The translations under genes and the position numbers were made by a program. The notes beneath the pieces were generated by a model. It made no database searches and was not told the DNA's origin. It saw only the letters and a list, made by a program, of their open reading frames with translations. DNA of 64,000 nt. Origin: an uncultured Psychroflexus sp. (lineage in GTDB: Bacteria; Bacteroidota; Bacteroidia; Flavobacteriales; Flavobacteriaceae). Shown in pieces: positions 10,466 to 19,438 of this stretch. The stretch spans positions 1-64,000 of the forward strand of contig CAJXLO010000003.1 of NCBI GenBank assembly GCA_913056525.1, given 5' to 3'. Within the stretch, counting starts at the first letter, position 1. Each line of letters starts with the position of its first letter.

Positions 10466-10930
10466 ATGAAAAAACAGCGAATCTATTTAGATACATCTGT
10501 TTTTGGTGGTTATTTTGATAATGAGTTCTTAGAATTTACTCAGCCATTTTTCAATAGAATTTATAAAGGAGAATTTGTAATACTATTTTCAGCAGTATTG
10601 CAAAGAGAATTGAAACCAGCACCTAAGAAAGTTATCAAATTGATTTCTAATTTAAGTGATGATAATACTGAATTTTTAGACGAAAATAATTCTGCTGTAG
10701 AATTAGCAAGAGAATATATATCGGAAAATGTAGTTGGAAAAACGAGTTTTGCAGACTGTCTTCATATTGCACTTGCAACGGTAAATCAAGCTGATTTACT
10801 TGTCAGTTGGAATTACAAGCATATAGTTAACATAGAGCGAATTCGTGGTTATAATTCTATTAATATAAAAAATGGATATAAGCAACTAGAGATTCGCTCA
10901 CCAAGAGAATTAATGAATTATGAAAACTAA
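10466..10930 (+). CDS. PIN-domain protein, probable type II toxin (VapC-like)
   Basis: MKKQRIYLDTSVFGGYFDNEF, SFADCLHIALATVNQADLLVSWNYKHIVN: PIN acidic residues. Confidence 0.85.
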   Translation: MKKQRIYLDTSVFGGYFDNEFLEFTQPFFNRIYKGEFVILFSAVLQRELKPAPKKVIKLISNLSDDNTEFLDENNSAVELAREYISENVVGKTSFADCLHIALATVNQADLLVSWNYKHIVNIERIRGYNSINIKNGYKQLEIRSPRELMNYEN

Positions 10931-11075
10931 AACAAAAAAAGATTTTGATGCAGTCAAATTTGCCAGAGAACAAAAAAAAGATCTTAGTGCAAAATTATCA
11001 AATATGACCAATGATGAAATTATTGATTATTTCAAAAAAATAAAGCGGGTAAGTAAAATAAAACCAAACGCTTAA
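10920..11075 (+). CDS. 51-aa probable cognate antitoxin (not in ORF track)
   Basis: MKTKTKKDFDAVKFAREQKKDLSAKLSNMTNDEIIDYFKKIKRVSKIKPNA; ATG overlaps the 3' end of the PIN gene by 11 nt. Confidence 0.7.
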   Translation: MKTKTKKDFDAVKFAREQKKDLSAKLSNMTNDEIIDYFKKIKRVSKIKPNA

Positions 11076-11132
11076 TTTGATTGTAATAGTAAAGATTTTA
11101 TCAGCATAATATAACTGACAAAATAAAAAAAT

Positions 11133-11417
11133 ATGAAAAAAGATTGGCCACTTTGGGAGGTTTTCGTTAGAAGTAAGAATGGTTTAGAACATCGGCATTT
11201 TGGTAGTCTTCACGCGCCAGATGCAGAAATGGCCATAAAGAACGCCCGCGATGTTTACACACGGCGAAGCGAAGGTGTGAGCATCTGGGTGGTAGAATCT
11301 AAGAATATAACCGCCTCAAATCCGGATAATAACGCAGAAAATTTTGATCCGGCCGCTGATAAAGCTTATCGGCACCCTACGTTCTATGACCTACCGGATG
11401 ATGTAAAACATATGTAG
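11133..11417 (+). CDS. paaB: 1,2-phenylacetyl-CoA epoxidase subunit PaaB
   Basis: WPLWEVFVRSKNGLEHRHFGSLHAPDAEMAIKNARDVYTRRSEGVSIWVV. Confidence 0.97.
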   Translation: MKKDWPLWEVFVRSKNGLEHRHFGSLHAPDAEMAIKNARDVYTRRSEGVSIWVVESKNITASNPDNNAENFDPAADKAYRHPTFYDLPDDVKHM

Positions 11418-11420
11418 CTC

Positions 11421-12179
11421 ATGAACAATAAGAACTTACAACAATATATTTATAGTATTGCCGATAATGCGTTGATCCTAGGTCAGCGACTAGGTGAACT
11501 TTGCGGTCACGGACCTACGCTTGAAACCGATATTGCTTTAACTAATATCGCCTTAGATTTGTTAGGACAAACTCGTAGTTATTATCAATACATCGCGCAA
11601 GAATTGATGAAGGAAGATCAAACGGAAGATGATCTGGCTTTTTTACGTAAAGAACGCGAGTACAGGAACGTTCAACTCGTGGAGCAGCCCAATCACGACT
11701 TTGCTTACATCATCGTACGTCAATATTTCTTTGATGTTTTTCATCATCGGTTTTTAAGTAGATTGCAACGTTCAAAAAATGTCAATCTGGAAGCCATCGC
11801 TTCTAAAAGTATAAAAGAAGCCGCTTATCACGAAAGATTTTCTGGAGATTGGCTTAAAAGATTAGGTGATGGCACAGCAGAAAGCCATCAGCGCGCCCAG
11901 CAAGCGGTTGATGACCTTTGGGTATATACCGATGAGCTTTTTCATACAACTGATGATGATCAGGCTTGTATTGATGCCGGACACGGCGTGGATGTAACAT
12001 CTTTTAAGTCTGAATATTTTCAGGTGATCACTGATTTGCTTGAGGAAGCAACTTTGAAAGTACCGGAAACTGAATTTTTCCAGAAAGGTGGTAAAAAAGG
12101 AATCCATACAGAACATATGGGTTATTTACTTGCCGAAATGCAATATATGCAACGAACGTATCCTGATATGAAGTGGTGA
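11421..12179 (+). CDS. paaC: 1,2-phenylacetyl-CoA epoxidase subunit PaaC
   Basis: NALILGQRLGELCGHGPTLETDIALTNIALDLLGQTRSYYQYIA. Confidence 0.97.
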   Translation: MNNKNLQQYIYSIADNALILGQRLGELCGHGPTLETDIALTNIALDLLGQTRSYYQYIAQELMKEDQTEDDLAFLRKEREYRNVQLVEQPNHDFAYIIVRQYFFDVFHHRFLSRLQRSKNVNLEAIASKSIKEAAYHERFSGDWLKRLGDGTAESHQRAQQAVDDLWVYTDELFHTTDDDQACIDAGHGVDVTSFKSEYFQVITDLLEEATLKVPETEFFQKGGKKGIHTEHMGYLLAEMQYMQRTYPDMKW

Positions 12180-12180
12180 T

Positions 12181-12217
12181 GATGAATTTTGAATGATGAA
12201 TTATGAATTATGAATTT
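12181..12217. repeat. short ATGAATT-type tandem repeat between paaC and paaD
   Basis: GATGAATTTTGAATGATGAATTATGAATTATGAATTT. Confidence 0.7.
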
Positions 12218-12269
12218 TCTCTCGATATCGAGATTTAAAAATACGTTTTTAGCAACTGAACCTTATTAG

Positions 12270-12770
12270 ATGACACTAAACGATATACATATAGACAACC
12301 AACTTTATCCGATACTGAAAAACGTATCCGATCCGGAAATACCGGTTTTGTCTATTATAGATTTGGGTGTTGTTCGTTCCGCTCATCTGGAAGATGGAAA
12401 AGCTAAAGTAGAGATCACGCCAACTTACAGCGGCTGCCCGGCGATGGATATGATCACTGATGAAGTTGAAAAAGCTTTGCGGGAAAAAGGTTATGAGCCG
12501 GAAGTCAAGCTCATTCTCTCACCAGCCTGGACCACCGATTGGATGACGGAAGAAGGCAAAAAGGCATTAAAAGATTATGGTATTGCACCGCCAACAGACG
12601 CTGTTTCTGATAAACAAGCCTTATTAGGCAATAAAAAAGTTATTGAATGTACAAACTGTGGCTCTACTAATACTAAATTGGTCAGTCAATTTGCTTCCAC
12701 CGCCTGTAAGGCCATGTTTCAATGTGAAGATTGCGGAGAGCCTTTTGATTACTTTAAATGTTTGACCTAG
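12270..12770 (+). CDS. paaD: 1,2-phenylacetyl-CoA epoxidase maturation protein PaaD (MIP18/DUF59 plus Cys cluster)
   Basis: VSDPEIPVLSIIDLGVVR, PTYSGCPAMDMI, C-terminal CTNCGSTNTK...CEDCGEPFDYFKC. Confidence 0.95.
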   Translation: MTLNDIHIDNQLYPILKNVSDPEIPVLSIIDLGVVRSAHLEDGKAKVEITPTYSGCPAMDMITDEVEKALREKGYEPEVKLILSPAWTTDWMTEEGKKALKDYGIAPPTDAVSDKQALLGNKKVIECTNCGSTNTKLVSQFASTACKAMFQCEDCGEPFDYFKCLT

Positions 12771-12794
12771 TTTTAGCGTCATAATTTTCTACAC

Positions 12795-13398
12795 TACGCT
12801 ATCCGAAGTTTGAAACTTCGGAATCTAACGCTCTCTAAAGTTTTCATTCTACCGGCGGGCTGAAAAACTTTTGAATCTTAACCTAACACTGGTATAAATG
12901 TTCATAAAAATCAGGTTACAACATTAAATTATTGATGCAAAGTTGCAAACTTCGCATAGCCAAGGTGTTTGACATAGTTTAACATTATAAATAAATATTA
13001 CGCTATCCGAAGTTTGAAACTTCGGATCCACACACTCTCAGAGGTTTTCATTCTACCGGCTGTTTGGGAAACTTCGCATAGCGGTGTATAACTAATTCTT
13101 ACATTATTTGCATGATCTATTAAGCCAACGGTTTAAACAGTTGGCTAAGTTGCCAAAGAGCACGCTATCTAAAATTAATTATCTACCGATATTCATCTCC
13201 TAATGGAGATTTGAATAAATAACCTTTTCTTGCTTTATATTAGTTATGGCAAAAAAGTCAAAAAAAATTATGCGCCATAAGGTGCTCCTAATGGTAAAAA
13301 ATGGGACACCAACACATAGAAGTGCCTTTAGGTACGAGATATGGAAGTTTGGAATATCGAAGGTTGATGTTCAGGCGTAGTTGTAAACTTCGCATAGC
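12795..13398. repeat. intergenic repeat cluster: two 62-nt repeats, three AAACTTCGCATAGC copies, several hairpins
   Basis: 12795-12856 and 12999-13060 share TACGCTATCCGAAGTTTGAAACTTCGG...TTTTCATTCTACCGGC; AAACTTCGCATAGC at 12947, 13069, 13385. Confidence 0.75.
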
Positions 13399-13665
13399 GA
13401 TTCAATCTTTCCACATTAAAAAATGTTTTCTCATGAAAAGATTCTTCAGTTGCTTAGCAGCTCCATCAGAATTACATGAGCTGTTGAGATTCAAAGGGTC
13501 GCGCATTGTTGTTTTCCCCTTGCTTTGACATTGAAACCTGTCATTCATTTTCCTATACTTCTGGAGATAAATTTAATATAGTATCTACAGCATCATTCAT
13601 TCATCTGAACCATCATATTATTAGCAAGATTGTTAAGCCATTAAAAAAATCGTTATTTGGTTTGA

Positions 13666-14346
13666 TCAGGATACGGCGATCGCCATACTGGCAAGGCTTA
13701 GTTTAGTTCCGGGGATATCTTCTAATATTTTTCCGCAGGCTTCTATGGTAGAACCGGTGGTGATAATATCATCTACGAGCAGCAAATGTTTACCTTCCAA
13801 TCCTTTGACATTGTTTTTGAAGTAATGGGACTTTAATACTTGTGCGCGAGCAAATTTTCCTTTTAAAACCTGGCTTGTCGTTTCGTTCTTCCGTCTTAAT
13901 GCTTTGGTGTTCAGTTCGGCATGCAATTCTTCTGCTAAGGCCTCGGCATAACCTTGAACCTGATTGTAGCCGCGTTTCTTTAGTTTCTTTTTGTTGATGG
14001 GAACTGGAATGATGACATCAACATCAAACCAACCTTCATTAGAAGTAAGGAGCGCTGCATGTTTTTTGCCTAAATAATAGCTCACCTGTTCGTTGTGATG
14101 ATATTTGAGGTCCTGGATCATCTTTTGTGCTGCTGTAAACTTCTCATAATACATCAGTGAACTCGCCCGTTGGATGTCTAATCGGCCACGGAACATCTTA
14201 TAGGTTTCGTTCATATCATCTAAATGGTCTGTGGTATATGAGATCTCCGTGCTACAAAAAAGACACAGGCATTCCTCCTCTTGTAACAATTTTCTATTGC
14301 AAGCTGCACAAACATCAGGGAATAAGAAATCGACCAGTGCTTTCAT
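13666..14346 (-). CDS. ComF family amidophosphoribosyltransferase-like protein
   Basis: CxxC...CxxC N-terminus (CAACNRKLL...CLCLFCSTEI) and LLLVDDIITTGSTIEACG PRPP motif; start set at MKALVDFLFPDVC. Confidence 0.9.
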   Translation of the reverse strand: MKALVDFLFPDVCAACNRKLLQEEECLCLFCSTEISYTTDHLDDMNETYKMFRGRLDIQRASSLMYYEKFTAAQKMIQDLKYHHNEQVSYYLGKKHAALLTSNEGWFDVDVIIPVPINKKKLKKRGYNQVQGYAEALAEELHAELNTKALRRKNETTSQVLKGKFARAQVLKSHYFKNNVKGLEGKHLLLVDDIITTGSTIEACGKILEDIPGTKLSLASMAIAVS

Positions 14347-14401
14347 TTTGAACGATATAAAACTAATCAAATATGACCACTTTCCATATGAACGGATTTG
14401 T

Positions 14402-14409
14402 TAATTTTG
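14402..14409 (+). promoter_or_regulatory. candidate -7 element TAATTTTG of glyS
   Basis: TAATTTTG ends 4 nt before ATG 14414. Confidence 0.5.
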
Positions 14410-14413
14410 CGCC

Positions 14414-15964
14414 ATGGCAAAAAAACAAGACTTCTTTAAACAGGTAATAGGTCATGCGAAAGAGTATGGTTATATATTCTCATCCAGCGAAATTTATGAT
14501 GGGCTAAGTGCTGTCTATGACTACGGTCATAATGGTGTAGAGCTGAAGAACAATATCAAGACCTACTGGTGGAAGAGCATGGTACAATTACATCGCGAGA
14601 TCGTAGGTTTAGATGCGGCGATATTGATGCATCCTAAGACCTGGAAAGCCTCTGGACATGTGGATGCATTTAATGATCCACTGATCGATAACAAAGATTC
14701 TAAGAAAAGATACCGAGCGGATGTTCTGGTAGAAGATCATGTGGAAAAGATCGATCAAAAAGTCCAAAAAGAGATCAAAAAGGCCAGAAAGCGTTTTGGT
14801 GATGATTTCGATGAAGACCAATTCGTGAGCACACATCCGCGTGTGGTCAAGTACAAAGAACAAATGAAGGAGATCATCGATAGGATGACCGATGCGCTAG
14901 AAAACAACCAATTAGCCGATCTCAAACAATTAATAGAACAATTAGGTATCGCTTGCCCTGTTTCCGGGTCAAAAAACTGGACAGATGTTCGTCAATTCAA
15001 CCTGATGTTTGGTACTAAGCTTGGTGCCTCATCTGATACGGCATCAGATCTCTATTTAAGACCGGAAACCGCACAAGGTATATTTGTTAATTTTTCGAAT
15101 GTCCAGAAAACCGGTAGGATGAAAATACCCTTTGGTATTGCGCAAATCGGTAAAGCCTTTAGAAATGAGATCGTGGCGCGGCAATTCATCTTTCGTCAAC
15201 GGGAATTCGAGCAGATGGAAATGCAATATTTCGTTCGTCCAGGCGATGAAATGAAGTGGTTCGATCATTGGAAGGCGCAACGAAAGAAATGGCATGATGT
15301 CATGGGCCTTGGCAACGAGAACTATCGCTTTCATGACCATGATCAATTAGCGCACTATGCCAATGCTGCAACTGATATTGAATTTGACTTCCCTTTTGGG
15401 TTCAAGGAGTTAGAGGGAATCCATTCCCGTACGGATTTCGACCTTAAAGCGCATGAAGAATATTCCGGGAAAAAACTACAATTCTATGACCCTGAACTAG
15501 AAAAGTCTTATGTTCCTTATGTCATAGAAACTTCCATTGGTTTGGACCGTATGTTCCTGGCAGTTCTATCAGCAGCTTTAAAAGAGGAGCAAGTGGATGA
15601 AAAGAACACGCGAACGGTCCTTAAGATACCGGCATTCCTGGCGCCGGTGAAAGTAGCCGTCCTTCCATTGCTTAAAAAAGATGGACTTCCTGAATTAGCC
15701 AATGAGATCATCAAAGAACTACAATGGGAAACTCAGGTAACTTATGATGATAAGGATGCAGTAGGTCGCCGATATAGAAGACAGGATGCAGTGGGAACTC
15801 CGTATTGTATCACGGTAGACCACCAAAGCCTTGAAGATAGGACAGTGACCTTAAGAGATCGCGATAGTATGGAACAAAAGAGGGTCGCGATGAGTGAGCT
15901 CAGATCCGTGGTATTGGACAAGGTAAGCATGATCAGGGCCTTGAAGGAATTAGAACAGGTCTGA
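14414..15964 (+). CDS. glyS: glycyl-tRNA synthetase (class II)
   Basis: LRPETAQGIFVNF, IGKAFRNEI, RQREFEQMEMQYFV, PYVIETSIGLDRM. Confidence 0.97.
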   Translation: MAKKQDFFKQVIGHAKEYGYIFSSSEIYDGLSAVYDYGHNGVELKNNIKTYWWKSMVQLHREIVGLDAAILMHPKTWKASGHVDAFNDPLIDNKDSKKRYRADVLVEDHVEKIDQKVQKEIKKARKRFGDDFDEDQFVSTHPRVVKYKEQMKEIIDRMTDALENNQLADLKQLIEQLGIACPVSGSKNWTDVRQFNLMFGTKLGASSDTASDLYLRPETAQGIFVNFSNVQKTGRMKIPFGIAQIGKAFRNEIVARQFIFRQREFEQMEMQYFVRPGDEMKWFDHWKAQRKKWHDVMGLGNENYRFHDHDQLAHYANAATDIEFDFPFGFKELEGIHSRTDFDLKAHEEYSGKKLQFYDPELEKSYVPYVIETSIGLDRMFLAVLSAALKEEQVDEKNTRTVLKIPAFLAPVKVAVLPLLKKDGLPELANEIIKELQWETQVTYDDKDAVGRRYRRQDAVGTPYCITVDHQSLEDRTVTLRDRDSMEQKRVAMSELRSVVLDKVSMIRALKELEQV

Positions 15965-16177
15965 AGAAAAGCCATATATCATTCACTCCGTGAAATGATC
16001 GGCTGAAAATAAAAGTGCCTTTTGAAACTCTTCTATTTAGGAATCGAGCTGTTTAAATGATAAACAAATTTCTGTAATCTGGAATATGTCTAAATAGCTT
16101 GGATAACATTGTTTCTTTTACAATTGAAATGTAACATTTGATCAATAAGTTAGTCATATTTAAAACTCCGATCCAAA

Positions 16178-16879
16178 ATGATAGATATAAAAGACCTTCA
16201 TAAATCTTACCAGGTTGGTAAGAACAAGCTTCACGTCCTTAAAGGTATCAATTTCCATGTAGAGGAAGGTGAACTGGTAGCTATCATGGGATCATCTGGT
16301 TCCGGTAAATCCACCCTGCTTAATATTCTGGGCATATTGGATGAAGCTGACGAAGGATCATATCATTTGGACGGAACGGAGATAAAGAACCTCACGGAAA
16401 AAACAGCGGCCAGATATAGAAACAAGTTCCTGGGATTCATATTCCAATCCTTTAATTTGATAAATTATAAATCTGCTTTAGATAACGTGGCGCTTCCCTT
16501 ATTTTATCAGGGAATGAGTGGAAAAGAAAGAACAGCAAGAGCGAATGATTACCTGGAAAGAGTAGGTCTTTCAGATTGGGCGACGCATTTGCCCAATGAA
16601 CTATCGGGCGGCCAAAAACAGAGAGTAGCCATTGCCAGAGCTATGGCCAGCCACCCTAAAGTCCTTCTAGCCGATGAGTTGACCGGCGCCCTAGACTCGC
16701 AAACTTCCTATGAGATCATGGACCTGATCCAGAAGATCAACGACGAAGGGAAGACCATACTTGTAGTGACGCATGAGCCTGATATAGCCCAAATGACCAA
16801 ACGCATTGTGAACTTAAAAGACGGTATCATCATAGATGATAAGAAGATAGAACAGCAAAAAGCATTAGCTAATGTTTAG
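16178..16879 (+). CDS. ABC transporter ATP-binding protein (MacB/LolD type)
   Basis: GSSGSGKSTLL Walker A, LSGGQKQRVAIARA signature, VLLADELTGALD Walker B. Confidence 0.96.
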   Translation: MIDIKDLHKSYQVGKNKLHVLKGINFHVEEGELVAIMGSSGSGKSTLLNILGILDEADEGSYHLDGTEIKNLTEKTAARYRNKFLGFIFQSFNLINYKSALDNVALPLFYQGMSGKERTARANDYLERVGLSDWATHLPNELSGGQKQRVAIARAMASHPKVLLADELTGALDSQTSYEIMDLIQKINDEGKTILVVTHEPDIAQMTKRIVNLKDGIIIDDKKIEQQKALANV

Positions 16880-18116
16880 TTTAGAACGCTGGCAAGAAGT
16901 CTTCCAGACCATAGGCAAGAACAAGTTGCGCACCATTTTGACCATGATATCCGTTATTACTGGAATTTTCATTCTTGTTGTGCTCTTAGGGGTTGGAGAA
17001 GGTATGAAAAATGGAATAAAATCAACTTTTCAGGACGATGCTGAAAATGAGATAAGCGTTTATGATGGAGTTACTACGGTTGAATATAAAGGCTTGAACC
17101 CTGGAAGAAAGATCCAATTTAAAAATGAAGATTTTGAGCAAATTTCCAGGACCCATGCGAGTGATATTGATAAAAAATCATCAATGTATAGGATCTGGTC
17201 AGGTCTCATATCCTATAAGGATGAAAGTGGCAGCTATAGAATAGAAGGCGTGTTACCGGATTATGAATTCATAGAAAAGGTGTCTTTGATTTCAGGAAGG
17301 TTTTTAAATCAACAAGACCAGAAAGCGACTGAAAAATATATGGCCATCGGAAAGAAAGTAAAAGATGATCTTTTTGGCGACAATAAAGCATTGGGAAAAA
17401 TGGTGGAAGTATCCGGAATTAATTTTAAAGTGATAGGAGTTTATACAGATCCCGGCGGTGAACGAGAAGAATCAAGAGTTTATATCCCTTTATCTACTTC
17501 GCAGAAGGTCTTTGGTGGTGGCCAGAACATACGTCAAATGAACTTCACTATTCCTAAACGCGATAACTACGATGAAGCGCTTGCAGAATCAAACAGGATC
17601 GTATCTAAGATAGAGAGAGATCTAAAATCAATTCATAAGGTTGCCCCTAGCGATGCTAGTGGAATTCGCGTAAGAAGTACGATAGAAGAAACAAAACGCT
17701 TTTATGACCTAACCAGTGTTATATCACTTTTCTTCTGGTCAGTAGGAGTTGCAACTTTATTCGCCGGTATCATTGGTGTGAGTAACATCATGCTCATTAT
17801 TGTAAAAGAAAGGACAAAAGAGATCGGGATAAGAAAAGCCCTGGGTGCTAAGCCGTTTTCTATTATTGGTATGGTTTTACATGAATCTATTTTTGTAACG
17901 ACCATTGCAGGTTTTATAGGCTTAATTTTAGGGTTGATCTTACTTGAAAATTTAGGGCCTTTAATAGATACTGAATTTATTAAAAACCCTGAGGTCAATT
18001 TAAATATTGCTGTAACAACACTTGGATTATTAGTTATTGCGGGTGCATTAGCAGGATTTTTTCCTGCCAGAAAAGCAGCCAAGATAAAACCTATAGTAGC
18101 ATTAAGAGACGAATAG
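16872..18116 (+). CDS. ABC transporter permease (MacB_PCD/FtsX)
   Basis: KNKLRTILTMISVITGIFILVVLLGVGEG...IGVSNIMLIIVKERTKEIGIRKALGAKP. Confidence 0.95.
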   Translation: MFSLERWQEVFQTIGKNKLRTILTMISVITGIFILVVLLGVGEGMKNGIKSTFQDDAENEISVYDGVTTVEYKGLNPGRKIQFKNEDFEQISRTHASDIDKKSSMYRIWSGLISYKDESGSYRIEGVLPDYEFIEKVSLISGRFLNQQDQKATEKYMAIGKKVKDDLFGDNKALGKMVEVSGINFKVIGVYTDPGGEREESRVYIPLSTSQKVFGGGQNIRQMNFTIPKRDNYDEALAESNRIVSKIERDLKSIHKVAPSDASGIRVRSTIEETKRFYDLTSVISLFFWSVGVATLFAGIIGVSNIMLIIVKERTKEIGIRKALGAKPFSIIGMVLHESIFVTTIAGFIGLILGLILLENLGPLIDTEFIKNPEVNLNIAVTTLGLLVIAGALAGFFPARKAAKIKPIVALRDE

Positions 18117-18117
18117 T

Positions 18118-19389
18118 ATGTTTAATAAAGACAAATGGAGTGAAATACTAGAATCGCTAACGGCTAATCCCTTTAGAACGGTATTAACGGCATTTGGGGT
18201 TTTTTGGGGGATTTTTATTTTGGTATTGTTACTGGCAGCCGGTAACGGATTAGAAAACGGTGTAAGACAAGGTTTCTCAGGCATTGCCACAAATTCTATG
18301 TTTATGTGGAGCCAAACTATATCTAAGCCTTATAAAGGTTTACCCAAAGGACGACGTTATAATTTTGAAACCGAGGATGTTCAGGCTGTTAAAGATAATG
18401 TAGATGGTTTAAAATACGTACTTCCCAGGAATAGGCTTGGTGGCTGGGGCGGCGCTAACAATGTGGTTAGAGGTTTACAAACCGGTGCTTATACCGTTAA
18501 CGGGGATTACCCTGATATTATCAATCAGGAACCCATGGATATATTAGAAGGTAGGTTCATCAATCAAAATGATATTGAAGAAAGACGTAAAGTGGCCGTC
18601 ATTGGTAAAGGAGTTAGAGATGGATTATATAAGATAAATGAAGACATAATAGGCACTTACATAAAAATCCAGGGCGTCAATTTCATGGTAGTTGGTATGT
18701 ATAAGAAGAAAAGCGGGATGGGAAGAGATGCTCAGGAGGCTCAAAACACTATATTTGTGCCGTTTACAGCATTCTCACAAGCCTTTAATACGGGTGATCG
18801 TGTAGGCTGGATGGCAGTTACTGCAAAAGACGGTTATTCTATCACCAATTTAAAAAGCGAGGTTTTTAGTGTTATTAAGAAAAGACACAAAATAAGTCCA
18901 GAAGATGATCGGGCGATAGGTAATTTTGATCTATATGAACAATTTAAAAAAATATCAGGGTTGTTCACAGCGCTAAATATCGTTGCTTATTTTGTGGGAA
19001 TATTAGTACTTCTTTCTGGTGTCATCGGGATAAGTAATATTATGCTGATCACCGTTAAAGAAAGAACGAAAGAGATAGGTGTTCGCAGAGCATTGGGTGC
19101 AACGCCATGGCAAATAAGAGGTCAGGTATTATTAGAATCCATCGTGCTCACGCTTGTATCCGGTATGGCCGGAATTGCATTTGCCTCTGGTTTATTGGCC
19201 ATTGTCAATTCAATACTACCATCGGCATCAGAAGCTGATGCAGAAGTGATGTTCCTTAACCCCAGTGTGGAACTAAGTGTCATTGTCACTGCCATGTTCA
19301 TATTGTTGTTTTCTGGCCTGCTTGCGGGTTTCATACCAGCACAGAACGCGATAAGAATTAAACCTGTAGATGCCCTTAGAACAGAATGA
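18118..19389 (+). CDS. ABC transporter permease (MacB_PCD/FtsX), paralogue of previous
   Basis: NPFRTVLTAFGVFWGIFILVLLLAAGNG...GISNIMLITVKERTKEIGVRRALGATP. Confidence 0.95.
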   Translation: MFNKDKWSEILESLTANPFRTVLTAFGVFWGIFILVLLLAAGNGLENGVRQGFSGIATNSMFMWSQTISKPYKGLPKGRRYNFETEDVQAVKDNVDGLKYVLPRNRLGGWGGANNVVRGLQTGAYTVNGDYPDIINQEPMDILEGRFINQNDIEERRKVAVIGKGVRDGLYKINEDIIGTYIKIQGVNFMVVGMYKKKSGMGRDAQEAQNTIFVPFTAFSQAFNTGDRVGWMAVTAKDGYSITNLKSEVFSVIKKRHKISPEDDRAIGNFDLYEQFKKISGLFTALNIVAYFVGILVLLSGVIGISNIMLITVKERTKEIGVRRALGATPWQIRGQVLLESIVLTLVSGMAGIAFASGLLAIVNSILPSASEADAEVMFLNPSVELSVIVTAMFILLFSGLLAGFIPAQNAIRIKPVDALRTE

Positions 19390-19438
19390 TAAAAAAACCA
19401 ATACATATAAATATTTACATATATCAATTCCTTAATTT

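Noticed and set aside
13301-13706. Track ORFs of 75 and 66 aa downstream of paaD
   Set aside because: Built from repeat-rich intergenic DNA, no family signal or plausible translation start; the second also runs into comF antisense.
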